From Candidatus Carbonibacillus altaicus (lineage in GTDB: Bacteria; Bacillota; Bacilli; Thermicanales; DSM-22653), in assembly GCA_003050645.1 (NCBI GenBank), contig PEBX01000001.1, positions 1 through 64,000 of the forward strand: a DNA stretch of 64,000 nt. The letters run 5' to 3'. Of this stretch, positions 26,178 through 35,783 are shown one piece after another (the first letter of the stretch is position 1; the number at the start of each line of letters is the position of its first letter). The position numbers and the translations under genes were made by a program. The notes beneath the pieces are model-generated. The model was not told the DNA's origin. It saw nothing but the letters and a program-made list of their open reading frames with translations, and made no database searches.

Positions 26178-27461
26178 TCATCCATTTTGTTCGAAACTGT
26201 GTACTGCCTCCGCACTGTCGAGATGAAAGCCCTCATGCAAAATCTTAACTGCGCGAACCGAATCTTTCGCCTCCACGACGACCGATACTTTAATTTCCGA
26301 CGTACTCACCATCTTTATTTCAATACCGGCCTGGGTTAAGAGCCGAAACATCTCCGCGGCGACCCCTGGATGGGACACCATACCGGAACCAACAATCGAG
26401 ACTTTATCAAGCGACGTCTCATACATGATTCGAACCGCCTGAAAATCAGGGTGCTGACTCGTGTTCAAAGCCTCCAGTACGCGCGGTGCATCTTCTTCCT
26501 GCACTGTAAAAGCAATCTCCGTCGTCTCTTCGGGCCGCAAGCTTTGAATGATTATATCGACGTTGATATGGGCTTTTTCCAGCAGATTAAAAACTTCAGA
26601 GAGAATATGCATACGATTCGGCAAATTCGTCAGCGTAAAGCGCGCGATACCTTGATCCCGGGCCACACCGGTGACAACGCGACCCGTTTCCAGATTTGAT
26701 TCAAAGGCATGCGCGCCGGATGTGTTCGACAGTGTTCGCACGATCATCGTTCCTCCTCGATCTTCATAAGATGAAAGCACACGGATCGGCATATCAAAAC
26801 GTTTGGCGAGTTCCACTGAGCGCGGGTGCAAGACGCCGGCTCCCAGGTGGGCGAGTTCTAACATTTCATCATAGGTCACTTCGGATAAGAGGCGAGCTTC
26901 CGGAACGAGTCGCGGGTCTGTCGTGAACACACCCGGAACATCAGTATAAATATCGCAACGCTCGGCGCCTAAGGCCACCGCTAAGGCGACGGCCGTCGTA
27001 TCCGAACCACCCCGACCGAGCGTCGTAATTTCACCATCTCTACTTACGCCCTGAAAACCGGCGACGATCACCACTTCCCCGCGAGATAAGGCAGCATGAA
27101 TGCGCGCCGGATCAATCGCCTCGATTCGCGCCGCCTGATGATATGCTTCGGTTTGAATCCCGGCCTGCCATCCCGTGAGTGATCGTGCAGGAATACCGAG
27201 ATCACCGAGCGCCATCGCCAGAAGCGCCATCGAGGTTTGTTCTCCAGTAGCGAGCAGCATATCGAGTTCACGCGAAGAAGGCTTCGTACTCACCGAATGG
27301 GCGAGCGCAATCAACTGATCAGTCGTCTTTCCCATCGCCGAGACGACAACGACAAGATCAAAGCCTGCTGCCCGGCTTTCGGCGATACGCCGGGCCACGG
27401 CTCTCAGGCGGTCCCCATCTTTTACAGATGAACCGCCGTATTTCTGTACGAGTATGGGCAA
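26178..27461 (-). CDS. lysC: aspartate kinase
   Basis: It makes aspartyl-4-phosphate, the first step toward lysine, threonine, methionine and diaminopimelate. The 427 residues include the kinase signature KYGGSSV (7-13), [26 protein letters not shown] and [15 protein letters not shown]. Two ACT domains follow (about 265-420). The start is TTG at 27461 with GGAG upstream. Size and ACT layout match the lysine-sensitive aspartokinase II of B. subtilis, where an internal start also makes a beta subunit. Unlike many lysC genes, no lysine riboswitch fits in the 101-base leader region. Confidence 0.95.
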   Translation of the reverse strand: MPILVQKYGGSSVKDGDRLRAVARRIAESRAAGFDLVVVVSAMGKTTDQLIALAHSVSTKPSSRELDMLLATGEQTSMALLAMALGDLGIPARSLTGWQAGIQTEAYHQAARIEAIDPARIHAALSRGEVVIVAGFQGVSRDGEITTLGRGGSDTTAVALAVALGAERCDIYTDVPGVFTTDPRLVPEARLLSEVTYDEMLELAHLGAGVLHPRSVELAKRFDMPIRVLSSYEDRGGTMIVRTLSNTSGAHAFESNLETGRVVTGVARDQGIARFTLTNLPNRMHILSEVFNLLEKAHINVDIIIQSLRPEETTEIAFTVQEEDAPRVLEALNTSQHPDFQAVRIMYETSLDKVSIVGSGMVSHPGVAAEMFRLLTQAGIEIKMVSTSEIKVSVVVEAKDSVRAVKILHEGFHLDSAEAVHSFEQNG

Positions 27462-27522
27462 ATTGTCTCCACTCCTTCACTTCTCTTTTTCTCTTATTTG
27501 ACGATATGTTCATGATAGTTTC

Positions 27523-27551
27523 ATTTTAACGAAATGCAAAGACGGTGACAA
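27523..27551 (-). promoter_or_regulatory. sigma-A promoter of lysC
   Basis: TTGTCA (27546-27551), 17 bases, TAAAAT (27523-27528) on the minus strand, between uvrC and lysC. The short leader leaves no room for an L-box. Confidence 0.6.
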
Positions 27552-27562
27552 GGGTTTTATTT

Positions 27563-29359
27563 TCATGCTTTACTGTGAAAGAGCTGGAAGTATTCCTGAA
27601 TCGTCTGCGCTAACTTTTCACCCATACCTACCGCCTTTAACTCATCGATCGTCGCTTCCTGAAGCCGTTTGATCGAACCGAAATGCTTTAAAAGAAGCGC
27701 TTTACGTTTGGGACCGATCCCCGGGATGTCATCCAACTGCGAAGCAAAGAACGACTGTTTACGTACCGTATGATGATATGACTGCGCAAATCGGTGCACT
27801 TCGTCCTGAATGCGCTGCACCAGCATCCAGGCTGCTCCGCGGCGATCGAGCGCAACTTCTTCTGGCGGTTCCCCGAACAAAAGGGCCGCTGTTTTATGCT
27901 TCTCGTCTTTCACCATGCCACCGACCGGCAGGTTAAGACCGAGTTCATCTTCGAGCACTTCTTTTAAAGCGCGCATCTGTCCCACTCCGCCATCGACCAG
28001 GATGAGATCCGGCAAGCGCTCTTTTTCTCGCAAAAGGCGCGTAAAGCGGCGACGAGCAACTTCTCTTAATGCTTCATAATCATCTCCTGCGGGTGTTTTT
28101 TGCAAACGATATTTGCGATAAGCGTGTTTGTTTGGCTCCCCTTGGTCAAAGACAACGACGGCTGATACTGCACCCGCACCTTGAATATGCGCATTGTCAA
28201 ACGCTTCAATGCGTTCTATTTGCGCAAGCCCCAAAGAACGCATCAAACCCATAAGCGCCTCTTCCCGGCGTCGTTCGTCGCGTTCGGCCATGGCAAAATG
28301 TTCTTCTAAAGCGACACGCGCATTCTCGAAGGCCATATCGATTAAACCTTTCCCCTGCCCCCGTTTCGGAAACCTTAAGCGCGTGCCCAGATATTCGCCG
28401 ATCGCCGTCTGATCTTCAAGCAGCGGTAATAAAATCTCATCGGGCATACTGTCTTCGTCAAAACGGGCATAATACTGTGTCACATAGGATAAAAAGGCGT
28501 CTTCTGCAGAAAAAGCATACGGAAACAGGTCGCTTTTACGTTCGATGAGCCTCCCCTGCCGCATGTGCAAAATCTGGATACTGATCCAGCCTTTTTCCAC
28601 GGCATAACCGAAGACGTCGCGATCCGCACCATCAGTAACCGTCACTCGTTGTTTTTCCTGAACCGTATCCAACCTAGCCAGAAGGTCCCGGAGTTCGGCC
28701 GCCCGTTCAAAATCCCATGCTTCGGAGGCGCGGTGCATCTCTTCTTCGACGCGCTCACGCACCTCACTCGCCGATCCGCGCAAAAATCGCATAATATCTC
28801 GAATGATCGGTTCGTAAGTGGACGGATCGACGGGATGAATACACGGCGCCAGACACTGTCCGAGATGATAATACAAGCAGGCACGTTTGGGGAGTGTCCT
28901 GCACTTGCGCAGCGGATACAGGCGGTCAAAGAGGCGTTTGGTCTCTCGGGCCGCCGCCACATCGGGATACGGTCCGAAGTATACCCCATCCCCTTTTTTC
29001 ACCCGTCGCGTCACTTCTAGACGGGGGTGCGTTTCTTTGGTCAGTCTTATATAAGGATAGCTTTTATCGTCTTTCAACAAGACATTATATTTCGGCCGAT
29101 ATTTTTTAATCAAATTCATTTCCAGGATGAGCGATTCCATCGGTGAAGCCGTGACGATGACCTCAAAGTCTTGAATATCCTGAACGAGGAGCGTCGTCTT
29201 CACATCATGCGAACCGGTAAAATACGAGCGAACCCGCTGCTTAAGCGACGTGGCCTTCCCGACATAGATGACATCTCCGTCTTCGTTTTTCATGAGATAA
29301 CAGCCTGGTCGATCGGGTAGAAGGGACAGCTTGTGCTGAATATGTTCGGATACCATCAT
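27563..29359 (-). CDS. uvrC: UvrABC excinuclease subunit C
   Basis: It makes both incisions around bulky DNA lesions in nucleotide excision repair. The 598 residues show an N-terminal GIY-YIG nuclease (about 15-95; PGCYLMKNEDGDVIYVGKA), a Cys-rich segment (CRTLPKRACLYYHLGQCLAPC), a UVR motif near 200, the RNase H-like domain (IEAFDNAHIQGAGAV, LILVDGGVGQ), and C-terminal helix-hairpin-helix motifs (IPGIGPKRKALLLKHFGS). The ATG at 29359 follows AGGTGA; an adjacent ATG at 29356 is equally possible. It is divergent from and almost abuts the MFS gene. Confidence 0.96.
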   Translation of the reverse strand: MMVSEHIQHKLSLLPDRPGCYLMKNEDGDVIYVGKATSLKQRVRSYFTGSHDVKTTLLVQDIQDFEVIVTASPMESLILEMNLIKKYRPKYNVLLKDDKSYPYIRLTKETHPRLEVTRRVKKGDGVYFGPYPDVAAARETKRLFDRLYPLRKCRTLPKRACLYYHLGQCLAPCIHPVDPSTYEPIIRDIMRFLRGSASEVRERVEEEMHRASEAWDFERAAELRDLLARLDTVQEKQRVTVTDGADRDVFGYAVEKGWISIQILHMRQGRLIERKSDLFPYAFSAEDAFLSYVTQYYARFDEDSMPDEILLPLLEDQTAIGEYLGTRLRFPKRGQGKGLIDMAFENARVALEEHFAMAERDERRREEALMGLMRSLGLAQIERIEAFDNAHIQGAGAVSAVVVFDQGEPNKHAYRKYRLQKTPAGDDYEALREVARRRFTRLLREKERLPDLILVDGGVGQMRALKEVLEDELGLNLPVGGMVKDEKHKTAALLFGEPPEEVALDRRGAAWMLVQRIQDEVHRFAQSYHHTVRKQSFFASQLDDIPGIGPKRKALLLKHFGSIKRLQEATIDELKAVGMGEKLAQTIQEYFQLFHSKA

Positions 29360-29429
29360 GCATCACCTAAGTTCATTGTACCATACCCTTCAAAGATGTA
29401 TCATTAAAGAAAATTACAAAATGGGGGCC

Positions 29430-30713
29430 ATGTTTGTGATCAAATTATTTTCCTCAGCGCAAAGTATAAAACCGCAGACCACGACAGCCTTCACGGCGCT
29501 ATGGGCACTTGGTATTTTACATTTGCTAAACGATACGTTGCAGGCAGTCATCCCTGCCAGTTTTCCTATTTTACGTCCGCAACTTGATCTGAGCTTCGCA
29601 CAAATCGGCTGGACCGCTTTTACTTTAAACGCGACCGCCTCTCTTTTCCAGCCGGTCATCGGCTGGTGGATCGACGCCCGTCCTCGGCCCTACCTATTAC
29701 CGGTTGGGATGGGGTTTTCGATACTGGGAATGATGCTCGTCGGCCTTGCCAATTCTTTTACGACGTTAGCCATGGCTGTGTTTTTCATCGGCGTCGGTTC
29801 GGCCATGTTTCATCCGGAGGCGTCTCGCATCACTTATTTAGCGAGCGGCATAAAACGCGGATTAGGCCAATCGATGTTCCAGGTCGGTGGCAATACCGGA
29901 CAAGCGCTCTCCCCCCTGTGGGTCGCACTTCTGTTCGTCCCTTTTGGTAAACACGCTGCTTTTTGGATGGTGGTCCCGGGTATGATAGCGATGATCATCA
30001 TGTTGTGGCTGATCAGAACATTTCCCATGATGGGATCCGTCCAATCCACCGCTTCCCCTGCTCGAGCGACTCACAAGCACCGGAGAGCATCAAGCCAGCA
30101 AGGCGTACTTAACCCGGACGATACGCCTGCACAAGATCAACGTATTCAAAAAAAGAGAATGGTTGCACTCATGTTATTGCTCGGTCTTATTTTTGCTCGC
30201 TCCTGGTATCATGTCGGTATGTCGAACTTCTATGCCTTTTATGTGATCGATCGTTACGGTTTAAGTCCACGCTCAGCACAACTTTATTTATTTTTATTCC
30301 TTCTAAGCGGTGCTCTCGGAACGTTCCTGGGTGGACCGCTGGCCGATCGAATTGGCAAAAAAAATGTTCTTTTTTATTCTATGCTCTTATCCTTACCCTT
30401 TTCCTTATTGCTTCCTTACCTGCCGCCAACCGGGGCTCTTATGATCGTACCGCTCTTAGGCTTTATTCTTTTATCAAGCTTTTCTGTGAGCGTCGTCTAT
30501 GCCCAGGATCTTTTCCCCGGGCATGTCGGCGTTACGTCAGGTCTCACGATTGGCCTAGCCTTCGGACTGGGTGCACTCGGCGCCGTCGCACTCGGCGTAC
30601 TCGTAGACTGGATTGGCATCACACAAACGATCATCGCCATGTCTTTTTTGCCGCTACTCGGCCTGACTGCTTCCAAGCTTCCAGATGACAACATATTAAA
30701 AAAATGGGCCTAA
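29430..30713 (+). CDS. MFS transporter, fosmidomycin-resistance-like
   Basis: This is an inner-membrane proton-driven efflux carrier of the Fsr type. About twelve hydrophobic spans are seen, split by a hydrophilic central loop (about 205-245) and containing LGILHLLNDTLQAVIPASFPIL, a stretch typical of fosmidomycin-resistance proteins. Also seen are VIGWWIDARPRP and LGGPLADRIGKKN, the motif-A loops. The ATG at 29430 is chosen although the run of Gs before it is close; GTG at 29436 has better spacing and an upstream ATG at 29421 exists. Monocistronic. The substrate cannot be read from the sequence. Confidence 0.85.
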   Translation: MFVIKLFSSAQSIKPQTTTAFTALWALGILHLLNDTLQAVIPASFPILRPQLDLSFAQIGWTAFTLNATASLFQPVIGWWIDARPRPYLLPVGMGFSILGMMLVGLANSFTTLAMAVFFIGVGSAMFHPEASRITYLASGIKRGLGQSMFQVGGNTGQALSPLWVALLFVPFGKHAAFWMVVPGMIAMIIMLWLIRTFPMMGSVQSTASPARATHKHRRASSQQGVLNPDDTPAQDQRIQKKRMVALMLLLGLIFARSWYHVGMSNFYAFYVIDRYGLSPRSAQLYLFLFLLSGALGTFLGGPLADRIGKKNVLFYSMLLSLPFSLLLPYLPPTGALMIVPLLGFILLSSFSVSVVYAQDLFPGHVGVTSGLTIGLAFGLGALGAVALGVLVDWIGITQTIIAMSFLPLLGLTASKLPDDNILKKWA

Positions 30714-30756
30714 CAAAAATGGGCCTAACCGTTTGTCCACAGGCCAGCATACATGA

Positions 30757-33270
30757 TCATGCTTTACCATCTTCCAGGATCAACTCCACCACAAGCGCCG
30801 TGAGCGGAGGCACAGTGAGATACGCAAGCGGCAGTTTTTCATCAGCCTTTTCTTTTACATTTTCTATTGCATTTTCTATAGCATTTTCTATTGCATTTTC
30901 TTTATGCCGCGCTTCGTCCTTCTTGTCTCTAACCCCATGAATGAATCGTTCCGGTTCAGTCGTCTCAAAGTGCAAAGCAAGTTGCTCCAGCGATCGCGAA
31001 GAAAAAAGCGTTCGAATCTCACGCATCGTACGTCCTTCCGCCTCCTCGGGCAGTACATCGCGTACGTCGACTGTATACGGTTTTTCCGGATGTCGATCAA
31101 TGATGACGACGACATAACGATGATCCGCACAGAAATGATCTGCGCAGAGATGAACCGGAAGACGATAACCGAAAACAAAACCGTCCTGCGCCGCACCGGA
31201 CAAAACCTTCTGGTAAAAACCGCACGCCTCGCCGAGCTTAAGTCGCCCGCGCAGTTCGACAAGCTTCTGGATAAACGCAAAACGCTCAGCGTCTTCCCGT
31301 CCCCACGGATACGGCCGGCGATTGTCCGGATCTTTCTCGCCCTCAAGGCCGACTTCATCGCCGTAATACACATGAGGAACACCTGGATATAAAAAAAGCC
31401 ACGTATATAGAAGCCGCCAGCGCGCCCACGCCAGCGCTTGATCCCAGTGTTCGAGGATCGTACGGATGCGCGGCGTATCGTGCGTCCCTAAAAGATTAAG
31501 CTGAGCAAAAAAGTTTTGCGGCGGAAGGTGCTCGTATAGGCTCATCAGCCGTTCCCAAAGAGACCCAGCGTCTTCTTCGCCGCTTACGAACCTGAGCATC
31601 GCCTCACGCAGCGGGTAGTTCATCGTCGCATCCAGCTGCCGTCCGCAAAAATAAAATCGTCGCTCATCGTAGCTTATTTTATGGCTCGCATCTTCCCATA
31701 CTTCTCCGATGACAACCGCATCCGCATCGATCGTTTTTAATGTCGCTACAAACGTTTCAATAAAACAAGGGGGAAGCTCATCGGCCACATCCAATCGCCA
31801 TCCACCGATCCCCGTTTCCTGCCAATGACGCAGCACGCTATCCTCTGCCGTCACCATATACTCAAGATAACTCGCCTCACACTCATTCACATTGGGCATC
31901 GTCTCCACGCCCCACCAAGATTCATAATCATCGGGCCAGCGGTGAAAACGATACCAGGTAAAATAAGGCGAGTCTTGCGACTGATAGGCCCCCAGCGAAT
32001 CATATCGCCCGTAGCGATTGAAATACCGACTATCCGCACCGGTATGAGAAAATACCCCGTCTAAAATGAAACGTATCCCACGATCGGCAGCCGCTCGTAC
32101 CAGTTTTCGCCACAGCGCCTCATCGCCGAAAGCCGGATCGATCTTTTGATAATCGCCGACATCGTATTTATGGTTGCTGCTCGACTCAAAAATCGGATTC
32201 AAATAAATGGCTCGAACGCCGAGGGAGCTTAAATAGTCCAGCTTGGCAAGCACACCGTTCAGATTCCCGCCGAAAAACGTCCAGCGCACGACCCATCCCG
32301 CCTCATCCCGCACATACAGCGGCTCATCATCCCAATGCGCATGCAAAAGCGCACCCGGCGGATAGCGAGAACTTTTCGCACAGCTCGACGGGTCCTCATC
32401 CGGTAGATCATCCATCCCACGCTCGTCCCCTTCGACGGGCTCGCCCACAAACAGGCTATCGGACCTACCGGTCTCCCGTCCGCCCGACAAACCATCGTAA
32501 AAACGATCGACAAAAATTTGATAGACGATCGCTTCCCGGTACCAGGCCGGAACCGAACGCTTTTCATAGACAGTCACCTGATACATAGGGGGAAGTTGTA
32601 TCAGCGAATGTTCCGCGCTTAGACTTTGTTCAGGAGATACGGCGAAAGAAGCCCGGTTAAAGTCAGGAGTGCGTTCCATTTCATATGACGTACCTTCACC
32701 CCCCAGGCCATGTGCCCTAGGTCCATAGAACAAAGTTCTACCATCGACCTGGCAGACGAAGGCGTACCATAAAAGTCCAGGTTCCGTGGGAACGTTCAGA
32801 CGGAGCGTATACGTATGCGTAAGCATATCCGCAAAAACGCCATGCTGCGACACCTGCTCCATCGGCAGAAGTTGGTCTCTCAGTTCATGTCGCCCTTCTT
32901 TTACGTGCGCTGCACTCTCAAAGACGAGCCAGACATACGGTACACACAACCCATCCAGCGGTTGGTCTCCACCAATATTCATGGCCTGATCAACGGTATC
33001 ATTCATCGCCTGATCGCCGGTAACATGTATGGCCTGATCAACGGTAACATGCATCGTCCGTTTGCCGGAGACATCTTCTGTGAGCCCTCCTGCAACGCGA
33101 CGAAGCGTATCGCTTCCCACATCATACGTCACACGACCCATACTGCCTGTACGCTCCTCACCAGCGGCTTGATCGGCGTACGACACCGTGATGCTGAGTC
33201 TCAAGGTACTCCCGACGGGAAGTGCTCCAAACGGATCACGGTCACATAACGCGTACGAATTATGCTTCAT
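30757..33270 (-). CDS. GH13 alpha-amylase family enzyme (neopullulanase/cyclomaltodextrinase-like)
   Basis: It should hydrolyse alpha-1,4 (and perhaps alpha-1,6) glucans and thus help degrade glycogen. An N-terminal beta-sandwich (to about 230) precedes WYREAIVYQIFVDRFYDG. The (beta/alpha)8 core has the four conserved regions DGVFSHTG, GWRLDVADE (nucleophile Asp), VIGEVWED (acid Glu) and LLGTHDTPR. The start at 33270 overlaps the glgP stop, indicating coupling. Two runs of short in-frame repeats are odd: four 8-residue units near residues 72-103, and ENAI repeats near the C-terminus (30858-30905). At 837 residues it is longer than typical 590-residue enzymes. No signal peptide, so cytoplasmic. 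Confidence 0.88.
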   Translation of the reverse strand: MKHNSYALCDRDPFGALPVGSTLRLSITVSYADQAAGEERTGSMGRVTYDVGSDTLRRVAGGLTEDVSGKRTMHVTVDQAIHVTGDQAMNDTVDQAMNIGGDQPLDGLCVPYVWLVFESAAHVKEGRHELRDQLLPMEQVSQHGVFADMLTHTYTLRLNVPTEPGLLWYAFVCQVDGRTLFYGPRAHGLGGEGTSYEMERTPDFNRASFAVSPEQSLSAEHSLIQLPPMYQVTVYEKRSVPAWYREAIVYQIFVDRFYDGLSGGRETGRSDSLFVGEPVEGDERGMDDLPDEDPSSCAKSSRYPPGALLHAHWDDEPLYVRDEAGWVVRWTFFGGNLNGVLAKLDYLSSLGVRAIYLNPIFESSSNHKYDVGDYQKIDPAFGDEALWRKLVRAAADRGIRFILDGVFSHTGADSRYFNRYGRYDSLGAYQSQDSPYFTWYRFHRWPDDYESWWGVETMPNVNECEASYLEYMVTAEDSVLRHWQETGIGGWRLDVADELPPCFIETFVATLKTIDADAVVIGEVWEDASHKISYDERRFYFCGRQLDATMNYPLREAMLRFVSGEEDAGSLWERLMSLYEHLPPQNFFAQLNLLGTHDTPRIRTILEHWDQALAWARWRLLYTWLFLYPGVPHVYYGDEVGLEGEKDPDNRRPYPWGREDAERFAFIQKLVELRGRLKLGEACGFYQKVLSGAAQDGFVFGYRLPVHLCADHFCADHRYVVVIIDRHPEKPYTVDVRDVLPEEAEGRTMREIRTLFSSRSLEQLALHFETTEPERFIHGVRDKKDEARHKENAIENAIENAIENVKEKADEKLPLAYLTVPPLTALVVELILEDGKA

Positions 33271-35752
33271 CTGAACGTTTTTCACCGTCGACACCTGCCA
33301 GTGGCTGAATCTGCCATATCGTTTGAGCATAACGCTTTACCGTATGATCACTGGAAAAACGACCGGCTTCCGCTGTCTGGGCAATCGACCAGGCCCACCA
33401 GCGCTTCTCATCGACATACGTGTACGCTACACGCTCCTGCGCCTCGACATAAGAAGCAAAATCCTGCAACACGAAATATGGATCGCCTTCTGTGAGCAGA
33501 TGGTGATAAATCGTCTCCAGTGTCATCATACTCTCGTGAAACGTCCCATCTAACAGATGGGTGATGGCCTGCTTCAAGTACGGATTGGAGCCGAGCAGGC
33601 GATGGGGATCATATCCGCCCTGCGCGTAATAGCGCTGCACCGCTTCGCTCGATAAGCCGAACACAAAGGCCCGATCATAGCCGACGGCCTGAAATATTTC
33701 GTGATTGGCACCATCGTCCGTACCGATCGTGAGAGATCCGTTTAACATCATTTTCATGTTCCCGGTCCCCGAGGCTTCCAGGGAAGCCGTGGCGATCTGC
33801 TCACTCACATCCGCAGCGCCAGCGATGCGCTGCGCCCAGGTGACATCGTAGTTAGGCAGAAAAAGCACCTGCAAATAGTTGCGTACTTCAGGGTCGGCAT
33901 TGATTTTTTCAGCAACGCAGTGAATGTATTTGATGATCGCTTTGGCCAGCGTATAGTTTGGCGCGGCTTTACCTGCAAATACATACGTGCGCGGAACACG
34001 ATCGCCAACATGACCATCTTTCATCTTCAAATAAAGCGTATAGACGTGCAGAATGTTTAAAAGCTGACGCTTATAGCCGTGAATGCGTTTGATCTGCACG
34101 TCCAGGCGCGAGGACGGGTCAAAGCTTAGACCTTCTCGGGCGAGATGCGCGCTGAGCGTCTTTTTATTTGCCTTTTTAACCTCCGCCCAAGCGGCTCGGA
34201 AAGAGGCGTCTTCTACATACGCATGCAGTTTTTGAAGAGCGGTGGGATCACGTTTCCACACATCACCGATCGCCTCCGTAATGAGGCGTGCGAGCCGGGG
34301 ATTTGTTACTTCTAGCCAGTAACGCAATGAAATGCCATTCGTCACATTGACAAAACGCGCCGAATCGGCCGCATAAAAATCTTTGAGCACCCGTGTTTTT
34401 AAAAGGTTGCTGTGAATTTCCGAGACACCGTTTACCGTGTGCGAAGCGACCGTCGCAAGATGCGCCATACGCACCACGCCCCTTTCTACGATCGCCATGC
34501 GCGACACTTTCCCAAGATCGATCGGAGCCACTAAACCTGCCGTCTCACCAGCCGTTTCATCGGCCGTTTTATCCGTACGAACCGTCAATTTGAGCCGCTC
34601 TCGCCGATCGATCTCCTCGATGATCATCCAGATCCTTGGTAAGGTGCTCTGTATGAGCCCCACCGGCCACGTCTCTAGCGCCTCTTGCAGGATGGTATGA
34701 TTCGTGTAAGAAAACGTTCCCCGCGTCACCGCCCAAGCTTCATCCCAACCCAGTCCTTCTTCATCCATTAAAAGACGCAGCCATTCCGGTATAGCGAGCG
34801 CTGGGTGCGTGTCGTTAATATGGATGGCCACACTTTCATGCATGCGCCGCACATCGTCCCGATAACGCAAATAGCGCCTTAAAATATCTTGTAAGGATGC
34901 AGACACGAAAAAATACTGCTGTTTTAAGCGCAGCCTGCGACCTTCTTCCGTCGAGTCATCCGGATAAAGCGTGCCTGAGAGCATCTGCGCATCCCGCTCA
35001 CTCTGCATCATGCGCTGAAAATCGGCACCGCGCAAAGCTTCGAGTGAAAGCGGTTGATACACCGACTCGGCTGACCAGAGCCTGAGCGTATTGGTCATCC
35101 CACTCCCACCCAAAATCGGTACATAATACGGGACAGCCAACACCGGTTCTGTATGCTCATAGTTAAAAAATAAGCGTCCACCCCGCTCATACATCGTCAC
35201 CATTCCGCCAAAATGGACTTCGACCGCGCGATCTTTTCGCCGCACTTCCCACGGATAGCCATCGCGCAACCAGTCATCCGGCACCTCCACCTGAAAACCA
35301 TCGACAATACGCTGTTCAAACTGACCGTGCCGATAACGAATCCCGTATCCGTGCGCCGTATACCGTAAGGTCGCGAGAGAATCCATCATATCGGCCGCAA
35401 GGCGCCCCAACCCACCGCTTCCGAGTCCCGGCTCACGCTCCGCCTGCAAGATCTCCTCCAGATCCAGTCCGAGAAGATCGAACGCCTCTTCCACCAGCGT
35501 CTCCCAGCCCAGGTAATGGATGTAGAGCGAAAGAAGACGACCAAGGTGAAATTCGGCTGACAGATAATACACGCGCCGATGAAATTCACGCAGTCCGGAC
35601 GTATGCTCACGCAGCCACCAGCCGTTGATTTTTTCCCGCACCATCGTCGCGAGCACCATGTATCGTTCATACGCACTTGTCTCTTCTAGCGGCTTGGCGT
35701 ACATATTGAGCAATCGTTCGCGATAAAGCTCGGCAAACACTTCTTTTTTCAT
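33260..35752 (-). CDS. glgP: glycogen/starch phosphorylase
   Basis: It releases glucose-1-phosphate from alpha-glucan ends, using pyridoxal phosphate. The 830 residues contain YLSAEFHLGRLLS, LGSGGLGRLAADMMDSLAT, the phosphorylase signature EASGTGNMKMML (PLP lysine region) and LTIGTDDGANHEIF. The frame is open upstream into glgA (to 35992); I place the start at the ATG at 35752, where GGAG lies 9 bases upstream, though an ATG at 35767 is possible. The usual length is 750-830. It is third in the operon glgB-glgA-glgP-amylase. Confidence 0.95.
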   Translation of the reverse strand: MKKEVFAELYRERLLNMYAKPLEETSAYERYMVLATMVREKINGWWLREHTSGLREFHRRVYYLSAEFHLGRLLSLYIHYLGWETLVEEAFDLLGLDLEEILQAEREPGLGSGGLGRLAADMMDSLATLRYTAHGYGIRYRHGQFEQRIVDGFQVEVPDDWLRDGYPWEVRRKDRAVEVHFGGMVTMYERGGRLFFNYEHTEPVLAVPYYVPILGGSGMTNTLRLWSAESVYQPLSLEALRGADFQRMMQSERDAQMLSGTLYPDDSTEEGRRLRLKQQYFFVSASLQDILRRYLRYRDDVRRMHESVAIHINDTHPALAIPEWLRLLMDEEGLGWDEAWAVTRGTFSYTNHTILQEALETWPVGLIQSTLPRIWMIIEEIDRRERLKLTVRTDKTADETAGETAGLVAPIDLGKVSRMAIVERGVVRMAHLATVASHTVNGVSEIHSNLLKTRVLKDFYAADSARFVNVTNGISLRYWLEVTNPRLARLITEAIGDVWKRDPTALQKLHAYVEDASFRAAWAEVKKANKKTLSAHLAREGLSFDPSSRLDVQIKRIHGYKRQLLNILHVYTLYLKMKDGHVGDRVPRTYVFAGKAAPNYTLAKAIIKYIHCVAEKINADPEVRNYLQVLFLPNYDVTWAQRIAGAADVSEQIATASLEASGTGNMKMMLNGSLTIGTDDGANHEIFQAVGYDRAFVFGLSSEAVQRYYAQGGYDPHRLLGSNPYLKQAITHLLDGTFHESMMTLETIYHHLLTEGDPYFVLQDFASYVEAQERVAYTYVDEKRWWAWSIAQTAEAGRFSSDHTVKRYAQTIWQIQPLAGVDGEKRSDEA

Positions 35753-35783
35753 CGGCAACAGCTCCATCGATTTATAAATTACG

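Noticed and set aside
27462-27562. lysine riboswitch before lysC
   Set aside because: The spacer is only 101 bases and is filled by a promoter and ribosome site; no L-box motif is present.
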